A stretch of 9,558 nucleotides of DNA from Deltaproteobacteria bacterium. GTDB lineage: Bacteria > Desulfobacterota > UBA8473. Each line of letters starts with the position of its first letter. Within the stretch, counting starts at the first letter, position 1. Location of the stretch: assembly GCA_030643245.1 (NCBI GenBank), contig DAOWME010000105.1, positions 1 through 9,558 of the forward strand. The letters are read 5' to 3'. The translations under genes were made by a program, and so were the position numbers. Below the pieces are notes generated by a model that was not told the origin of the DNA, made no database searches, and was given only the letters and a program-made list of their open reading frames with translations. This document shows positions 1 to 4,745 of this stretch, in pieces.

Positions 1-1
1 C

Positions 2-1264
2 TTCAGGTACCATCCCCAGGTAAAGGATGAGGTCTTGAGGGAGTGTTTTGAGTGCATCAGGCATGGGCTTGGTTATCCCAACATGCGGAATGACTCTGTC
101 TTGATCCCCAACGCCATGTACTGGCACGGTCATCCCCTTGAGGAGGCGAGGCAGTGGGTAAACCAGGCGTGCATGTCTCCATGTCCCACCACAAAGTACG
201 GTTCCCAGCCTTTCAGGATGGCGGCATGCGCCGGAAATACCGCCAAGTTTATAGAGTACACACTCCATAACGGGTACGATCACATAGTGAACATGCAGAT
301 GGGGCCGAAGACGGGTGATCCCCGCGACTTCAAAGACTTCGAGGAGCTCTACCAGGCCTGGGTCAAGCAGATGAAGTGGATGATGAACCTCCTGGTACGA
401 TCGGTGAACCTGGGGAGGTCCAAAGACCCGGAATTTTATTCAAGACCTATCCTATCCGCCCTTTACGAACGCGCTGTGGAGACGGGGACGGATGCATGCG
501 ACCCGAGCAACGGGGAGCGGGGTAATGCATGGTTTACCGGTTTCACCTGGGTGGAGAATATAGACAGCCTCGCCGCCATCAAGAAGCTAATCTATGATGA
601 GAAGAAATACACGATGGATCAGCTAATAGAGAGTCTTAGTGCTAACTGGGAAGGCTATGAAGAGATGAGGATGGACTTTGTGCAGAATGCGCCCAAGTGG
701 GGCAATGACGACGACTACGTCGATGACATCATGCTCCGCTGCCTGAGAGAAGTCGCAGAGCAATCGAAAGAGGTGAAGTGCACAGCAGGAAACAATATAC
801 CTATGCTTCCCGAGAACGTGAGTGGCAATATACTCTTTGCTAACGTAGTTGGTGCATTACCAAGTGGCCGCAGGTTGGGTGACGCTCTTTACGACGGCGG
901 TATTTCACCTGGTCCCGGTCTTGATAAGAAAGGTCCGACAGCTGTCTTGAAGTCCTGCTCGAAGATCGATCACGTCGGTGATGGAAGGGCATTCCTTTTG
1001 AACCAGCGGCTTTCACCGACACAGTTGGCCGGCGAGAAGGGTTATCAACTCTGGAAGGCCTATATGAAGACCTGGGCCGATCTTGGAATGGACCACGTGC
1101 AGTTCAACATGGTGGATGATTCCACCTTGCGGGCTGCCCAGCGCGATCCTGAGAAATTTCAGGAGGTGATAGTGCGGGTGGCAGGTTACAGCGCTCACTT
1201 CGTGGATGTCAGCCGCAAGACCCAGGACAGCATCATACAGAGAACGGTTCAGGGATTGGGATAA
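2..1264 (+). CDS. Glycyl radical enzyme, fumarate-adding type, C-terminal half (GRE1, cut by window start)
   Basis: The reading frame is already open at base 2, so only the last 420 residues are present; an internal TTG at 35 is not the start. The catalytic Cys of the CMSPCP loop is coded at 170-172, with Arg 15 residues later. A GNAWF Trp, PKWGNDD and the radical motif RVAGYSA (Gly codon 1184-1186) follow. GREs of this type use a Gly radical to form a thiyl radical on the Cys, which abstracts hydrogen from the substrate. The Cys-to-Arg spacing resembles benzylsuccinate synthase, where the radical product adds to fumarate in the cytoplasm. It is closely similar to the two GREs downstream and almost identical to them in the last 130 residues. 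It differs from them around the active site: TTKYG, AACAGNTAK instead of the Asn-Cys-Ala-Lys of the others, and Phe after the conserved Trp. The GRE assignment is firm; fumarate addition is likely; the substrate is unknown. Confidence 0.9.
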   Translation, partial: FRYHPQVKDEVLRECFECIRHGLGYPNMRNDSVLIPNAMYWHGHPLEEARQWVNQACMSPCPTTKYGSQPFRMAACAGNTAKFIEYTLHNGYDHIVNMQMGPKTGDPRDFKDFEELYQAWVKQMKWMMNLLVRSVNLGRSKDPEFYSRPILSALYERAVETGTDACDPSNGERGNAWFTGFTWVENIDSLAAIKKLIYDEKKYTMDQLIESLSANWEGYEEMRMDFVQNAPKWGNDDDYVDDIMLRCLREVAEQSKEVKCTAGNNIPMLPENVSGNILFANVVGALPSGRRLGDALYDGGISPGPGLDKKGPTAVLKSCSKIDHVGDGRAFLLNQRLSPTQLAGEKGYQLWKAYMKTWADLGMDHVQFNMVDDSTLRAAQRDPEKFQEVIVRVAGYSAHFVDVSRKTQDSIIQRTVQGLG

Positions 1265-1280
1265 GAGTTGTGTAATACAG

Positions 1281-1314
1281 TCAAGGCCCTGGGCCTCTGG
1301 GGTCGGGGCCTTGA
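1281..1314 (+). terminator. Hairpin after GRE1, probable terminator
   Basis: A perfect 9-bp stem (TCAAGGCCC with GGGCCTTGA) encloses a 16-nt loop 17 bases past the GRE1 stop. There is no T-run after it (TGGTTGCG follows), so it is not a textbook intrinsic terminator. Position and stem strength suggest an mRNA 3' end or a stabilising structure. Confidence 0.5.
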
Positions 1315-1340
1315 TGGTTGCGATCAACTCCTACACGACG

Positions 1341-1422
1341 CTTAGGGGCGAGGCCGAAATAACTTCCTCAAGTTGGCGCTCAAATGTACAAATGGGGAAA
1401 TTATTTCGGCCTCGCCCCTAAG
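1341..1422. mobile_element. 82-bp MITE-like element with 22-bp terminal inverted repeats
   Basis: The ends are perfect 22-bp inverted repeats (1341-1362 and 1401-1422), both beginning CTTAGGGGCGAGGCC when read inward. The 38-bp interior has no coding capacity. The left 42 bp match 9476-9517 with one mismatch, and the two sequences then diverge. That is the pattern expected of a miniature, non-autonomous derivative of a larger insertion sequence. GGGGCG is flanked by TA on both sides, which may be a TA target duplication as in IS630/mariner-type elements, but the second copy has AA at this place, so the family is unassigned. The element lies between the GRE1 hairpin and the GRE2 promoter. Transcribed, it would fold into a long hairpin. 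Confidence 0.75.
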
Positions 1423-1435
1423 GTCAATCTTTTGG

Positions 1436-1464
1436 TTGACACTTCGTAGATTTTTTTGTATTAT
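1436..1464 (+). promoter_or_regulatory. Near-consensus sigma70-type promoter upstream of GRE2
   Basis: TTGACA (1436-1441), a 17-nt spacer and TATTAT (1459-1464) form an almost ideal -35/-10 pair 14 bp past the end of the miniature element. GTCAA (1423-1427) and TTGAC (1436-1440) form a short dyad overlapping the -35 box, a possible operator. A start near 1471 would give GRE2 a leader of about 290 nt. A 7-bp dyad (ACCGAGT near 1565, ACTCGGT near 1608) lies in that leader. Apart from these, 1465-1630 shows nothing I can name. Confidence 0.55.
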
Positions 1465-1635
1465 TTAAACTCAAGAACGATCGAAGTCCAAAATTATAGA
1501 ATATTTACCCCACTCATATCTTCTCAGTTCTGGGGGCATACACACGCCTGACTGGAAAAGCTTACCGAGTTTGCAAGAACCCAGCCTGAAGATAAAATTG
1601 CTATTTACTCGGTTTGCCTTTTTCAATTGAAGTGT

Positions 1636-1663
1636 TTGACTTTTAATGGAAAGGTATTATTAG
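1636..1663 (+). promoter_or_regulatory. Second candidate promoter, proximal to GRE2
   Basis: TTGACT (1636-1641), a 16-nt spacer and TATTAG (1658-1663). The -10 is weaker than that of the upstream promoter. A start near 1670 would coincide with the 5' edge of the TPP-riboswitch-like sequence and give a compact leader of about 90 nt. This is the geometry expected if that element is a transcribed control region. Confidence 0.35.
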
Positions 1664-1670
1664 AAAAGTG

Positions 1671-1735
1671 ACGGGCCAAGGCAGATCCATTGCCGGACAG
1701 GACCCGCTGAACCTGATCAGGACTTTTGGGCGTAC
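1671..1735 (+). promoter_or_regulatory. TPP-riboswitch-like (THI-box) sequence in the GRE2 leader, probably degenerate
   Basis: GACCC (1701-1705), two bases, then TGAACCTGATC (1708-1718) and GG reproduce the most conserved 3' half of the THI-box/TPP aptamer. GCGTA follows at 1730-1734, at nearly the canonical distance. The 5' half is poor: GGCAGA at 1680-1685 sits where GGCTGAGA is expected, and the GG/CC pairing before GCGTA is lost (GG...GGG). It ends about 12 nt before the GRE2 ribosome binding site, where a translation-controlling switch would lie. It may be a decayed TPP riboswitch, a diverged aptamer or a coincidence. No link between thiamine and GREs is known to me. Confidence 0.3.
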
Positions 1736-1761
1736 ACCAGTCATATAAAGGAGGGAGAAAG

Positions 1762-4257
1762 ATGGCTACAGCAGGTTTTGAGAAAAGTGCGGAGGTGAAA
1801 GATCTCGAAGAGAAGCAACAATGGTGGTGGGTAGCAGAGAAAACCCGTTCTGCCCGGCTTGACTATTTGCGAAAGGCGGTCTGGAAGAAGGGGAGTACTG
1901 GAGGGCTTTACCCCCCTGGCATAAAGATTGATATGACTTTTCCCCAGCTTTTTACCAAGGCATGGAAAGAGAATGAGGGAGAGACCATTATGGTGCGGAA
2001 GGCCATGGCACTAGCTAACGTGCTGGAGAACATCCCTATTTTTATTACGGACAAGGCACAGCTCGTGGGATACGTGGGGAGTGCACCCCATGAGATGGTC
2101 TCATACTGGCAGGGAGCCAGCATGATAAATGAGGAGGTCTACAACGAGCAGGGAATTATCCCGGAACCGGAAGAGGAATATTTGAAGATTATGGCAGGCC
2201 TGAACGATTACTGGGGGGGGCGGACAGCTCTTGACGGGCTCGTTAAGGTAATGGACCCTGAAGATGCGGTCAAATATATGAGCGGCGCCATCGCCTTCGG
2301 TGTTCCTTCATCTGCGGTCACCTATTCTACGAAGGACTTCAATTTCATATTCAAGGGTTTTGAATGTATACTAGATGAAATCGACCGGCGTATGGAGGAA
2401 ACGGAAGAGAAACTCCAAGGCAACCCTTCTCCTGATCTTCTCCCCCTTTATGAAAAGCTGCCCAGGTGGGAGGCCATGCAGACAATATTAGAGGCTGCAA
2501 TTAACTATGCAAACCGGTATGCCAGACTGGCCAGGATTGTGGCCGAGAATTTCGAGAGCGAGCCGAAGCGCAAGGAGGAATTGCTGCGTATTGCCGAGGT
2601 CTGCGAGCGTGTTCCTGCTCAGTCACCAAGAAATTTGCAAGAGTCTTTCCAGTTTGACCACTTCGTCCAGGTGCTGGTGAGATACGAGACCTTTGAAGGG
2701 GCTTGGCCCCACCGTCCTGACTATGTGCACTGGCCCTTTTACAATAAGGACGTGAATGTGGAAAAAAATCTCACAAGGGAAGAGGTCCTTGATCTTGTAG
2801 GTGAGCATATGATCCGGACTTCTGAAGTGGGCATCTTTCAGCCGCGGTGGGCCAGGGAATCCGCCCAAGGCATTGTCGGAACGTGGGTGTGGACCATCGG
2901 CGGCGTTAATCCGGACGGTTCTGATGCATGCAATGACTTGACAACTGCCTACTTGCAGGTCGCACGGCAGGTAAGGGTATCGAATCCCACCTTTGGCTTC
3001 AGGTACCATCCTAAAGTCAAAGATGAGGTCTTGAGGGAATGTTTTGAGTGCATCCGCCACGGGCTAGGGTACCCTTCCATGCGGAACGATTCGGTCTTGA
3101 TTCCCAACGCTATGCACTGGCACGGGCATTCCCTTGAAGAGGCTAGGCAGTGGGTACATCAGGCATGTATGTCGCCTTGTCCTCCAACTAAACATGGGTC
3201 CCAGCCTTTCAGAATGGCAGCAGCGACCGCCAATTGCGCAAAGATGATAGAGTATGCACTCCACAACGGGTATGATAACGTGGTAAATATGCAGATGGGT
3301 CCCAAGACGGGTGATCCTTGCGAGTTCAAAGATTTCGAAGAATTATTTCAAGCCTGGGTCAAACAGATGGAGTGGCTATCAAACCTTCTTGTACGCACGG
3401 TCAACCTGGGGAGAGCCAAGGATTCGAAGGTGTTTTCCAGACCAGTGCTGTCCGCGATTTATGAACGTGCTGTGGAGACAGGGACTGACGCCTGCGACCC
3501 AGGCAACGGGGAGCGCGGCAATGCATGGTTGACCGGCTTCACCTGGGTTGAGAATATCGACAGCCTAGCAGCCATCAAGAAGCTTGTATATGACGAAAAA
3601 AAATATACCATGGTCAAGCTCGTGGAGGCGCTAAAGGCGAACTGGGAAGGTTATGAAGAGATGCGGATCGACTTTGTAAAAAACGCGCCCAAGTGGGGTA
3701 ATGACGACGACTATGTGGATGAGATCATGGTTCGCTGCCTCCGTGAGGTTGCCAGGCATTCGCATGAAATCAAGTGCACAGCGGGAAACAATATCCCGCT
3801 GCTTCCCGAGAACGTGGCCGCCAACATATACTTTGCCAACATTGTCGGTGCTCTTCCCAGCGGTCGCAGGGTGGGGGACGCACTTTACGACGGAGGTATA
3901 TCTCCGGGACCTGGTCTCGACAAGAAAGGGCCCACAGCAGTCCTGAAATCCTGCGCCAAGATAGACCATGTCAGCGATGGTAGGGCGTTCCTTCTGAACC
4001 AGCGGCTCTCTCCAACCCAGTTGGCCGGTGAGAAGGGTTATCAGTTGTGGAAGGCCTACATGAAGACCTGGGCAGATCTGGGTATGGACCATGTGCAGTT
4101 TAACATGGTGGATGATTCCACGTTGAGGGCTGCCCAGCGCGATCCTGAGAAGTTTCAGGAGGTGATAGTGCGGGTGGCAGGTTACAGCGCTCATTTTGTG
4201 GATATCAGCCGCAAAACCCAGGACAATATCATCCAGAGGAGTGTTCAGGGGTTATGA
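1762..4257 (+). CDS. Glycyl radical enzyme, fumarate-adding (X-succinate synthase alpha) type (GRE2)
   Basis: The start is the ATG at 1762, preceded by AAAGGAGGG; a TTG 36 nt upstream has no such site. The 831-aa protein has a PFL-like barrel (about 60-690) and a C-terminal glycyl radical domain (about 700-831). Visible key residues are Cys469 in CMSPCP (thiyl site, aligning with the second Cys of CCVSP in pyruvate formate-lyase), Arg484, Trp589, PKWGNDDD (643-650) and Gly807 in RVAGYSA. From memory, BssA uses Cys493, Arg508, Trp613 and Gly829, so Cys-Arg (+15) and Cys-Trp (+120) spacings match exactly and Cys-Gly is 338 versus 336. BssA is about 860 aa, slightly longer. The expected role is cytoplasmic C-H activation of a hydrocarbon or aromatic and addition to fumarate, after activation by a radical-SAM activase. 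Neither that activase nor small subunits are nearby. The C-terminus is one Gly shorter than its sisters (TGA stop). Substrate unknown. Confidence 0.92.
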   Translation: MATAGFEKSAEVKDLEEKQQWWWVAEKTRSARLDYLRKAVWKKGSTGGLYPPGIKIDMTFPQLFTKAWKENEGETIMVRKAMALANVLENIPIFITDKAQLVGYVGSAPHEMVSYWQGASMINEEVYNEQGIIPEPEEEYLKIMAGLNDYWGGRTALDGLVKVMDPEDAVKYMSGAIAFGVPSSAVTYSTKDFNFIFKGFECILDEIDRRMEETEEKLQGNPSPDLLPLYEKLPRWEAMQTILEAAINYANRYARLARIVAENFESEPKRKEELLRIAEVCERVPAQSPRNLQESFQFDHFVQVLVRYETFEGAWPHRPDYVHWPFYNKDVNVEKNLTREEVLDLVGEHMIRTSEVGIFQPRWARESAQGIVGTWVWTIGGVNPDGSDACNDLTTAYLQVARQVRVSNPTFGFRYHPKVKDEVLRECFECIRHGLGYPSMRNDSVLIPNAMHWHGHSLEEARQWVHQACMSPCPPTKHGSQPFRMAAATANCAKMIEYALHNGYDNVVNMQMGPKTGDPCEFKDFEELFQAWVKQMEWLSNLLVRTVNLGRAKDSKVFSRPVLSAIYERAVETGTDACDPGNGERGNAWLTGFTWVENIDSLAAIKKLVYDEKKYTMVKLVEALKANWEGYEEMRIDFVKNAPKWGNDDDYVDEIMVRCLREVARHSHEIKCTAGNNIPLLPENVAANIYFANIVGALPSGRRVGDALYDGGISPGPGLDKKGPTAVLKSCAKIDHVSDGRAFLLNQRLSPTQLAGEKGYQLWKAYMKTWADLGMDHVQFNMVDDSTLRAAQRDPEKFQEVIVRVAGYSAHFVDISRKTQDNIIQRSVQGL

Positions 4258-4295
4258 TAATGGAAAAATGATGGTATATAGGTGATCGTGAAGAA

Positions 4296-4338
4296 CCCCG
4301 GCCTTTGTACGAAGGCCGGGGTAAAAGCTGTGTTTTTT
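4296..4338 (+). terminator. Intrinsic-type terminator after GRE2
   Basis: A GC-rich 10-bp stem (CCCCGGCCTT with AAGGCCGGGG, 4296-4305 and 4312-4321) has a 6-nt loop and lies 38 bases after the stop codon. A T-run follows at about 4333-4338, roughly 11 nt after the stem, a little far for a classical terminator. It separates GRE2 from GRE3 as transcription units. Confidence 0.75.
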
Positions 4339-4513
4339 GCTTCCTCAAACTGACGCGGTTTTTCTCCTCTCTCCCCGCAGGTTCTACCTCTCGAGTAGTT
4401 TGAGATTCCTTCTACTTCCTTTGTACAAGTTACTTATGCATCTGATAAAACGTCACCAATCTTACCTTCCCTTAGTAGATAGATAAAAGGCACAGCCTCT
4501 TAAGTGATACATG
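4339..4513. other. Intergenic stretch between the GRE2 terminator and the GRE3 leader; weak signals only
   Basis: No credible gene is seen. CTCAAACT (4344-4351) and AGTTTGAG (4397-4404) form an 8-bp inverted repeat around a pyrimidine-rich segment. CTTCCTCAA followed by TG.CGC near 4342-4358 resembles the interior of the 42-bp mobile-element end found at 1341 and 9476, possibly an eroded copy. TTGTAC (4421-4426), 16 nt, TGATAA (4443-4448) is a weak promoter candidate for GRE3. Confidence 0.3.
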
Positions 4514-4562
4514 CCTCCGCGTCCGGATCGTCCCTCCTGAGAGGGGCAGTTAGGCGCGGAGG
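4514..4562 (+). promoter_or_regulatory. Nested stem-loop in the GRE3 leader
   Basis: An outer 10-bp stem pairs 4514-4523 with 4553-4562 (core CCTCCGCG with CGCGGAGG, plus one wobble). An inner 7-bp hairpin (4530-4536 with 4541-4547) has a CTGA tetraloop. The outer right arm contains GGAGG, the only ribosome-binding-like sequence before the small ORF at 4566. The fold would therefore hide it. I do not recognise a known riboswitch class; it is a candidate structured leader RNA. Confidence 0.4.
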
Positions 4563-4565
4563 ACA

Positions 4566-4679
4566 ATGAAGGGAGGTGAAGCGATAGCTGTCTTCAGGAG
4601 TGTTCTTCCGTTGGAAGAAGATTATGTACAGAAGGTGGTAGTCTCCAGGCGGGCCTACTACAGTACGAAGCCGATTTAA
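4566..4679 (+). CDS. Possible 37-aa leader ORF upstream of GRE3
   Basis: ATG at 4566 to TAA at 4677-4679 codes a short peptide starting MKGGEAIAVF and ending STKPI. GGAGG lies only 3 nt before the ATG, closer than usual, and is buried in the stem just upstream. It has no Cys, so it does not resemble the Fe-S small subunits of benzylsuccinate synthase. There is no run of one amino acid to suggest classical attenuation. It may be chance; it is listed because it links two structured RNA segments before GRE3. Confidence 0.18.
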   Translation: MKGGEAIAVFRSVLPLEEDYVQKVVVSRRAYYSTKPI

Positions 4680-4706
4680 GTAGATCAGGATGCTTCGCAC
4701 GGCTTC
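4635..4706 (+). promoter_or_regulatory. Potential alternative stems immediately upstream of the GRE3 ribosome binding site
   Basis: GTGGTAG (4635-4641) can pair with CTACTAC (4655-4661). CGAAGC (4666-4671) can pair with GCTTCG (4692-4697), or the overlapping GAAGCCG (4667-4673) can pair with CGGCTTC (4700-4706). The last two pairings exclude each other, as in an RNA switch. They lie 25 nt before AAAGGAGG. Short stems of this size can arise by chance. Confidence 0.25.
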
Positions 4707-4745
4707 ATTCCAAAAACGTAGTTTACGTATAAAGGAGGAGAACAG

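Noticed and set aside
3631..4194. Long minus-strand open frame (187 codons) opposite the GRE2 3' end, with similar ones opposite GRE1 and GRE3
   Set aside because: These are antisense shadows: the same frame recurs opposite all three paralogues because the sense sequence is conserved, and none has a ribosome binding site or a recognisable domain.
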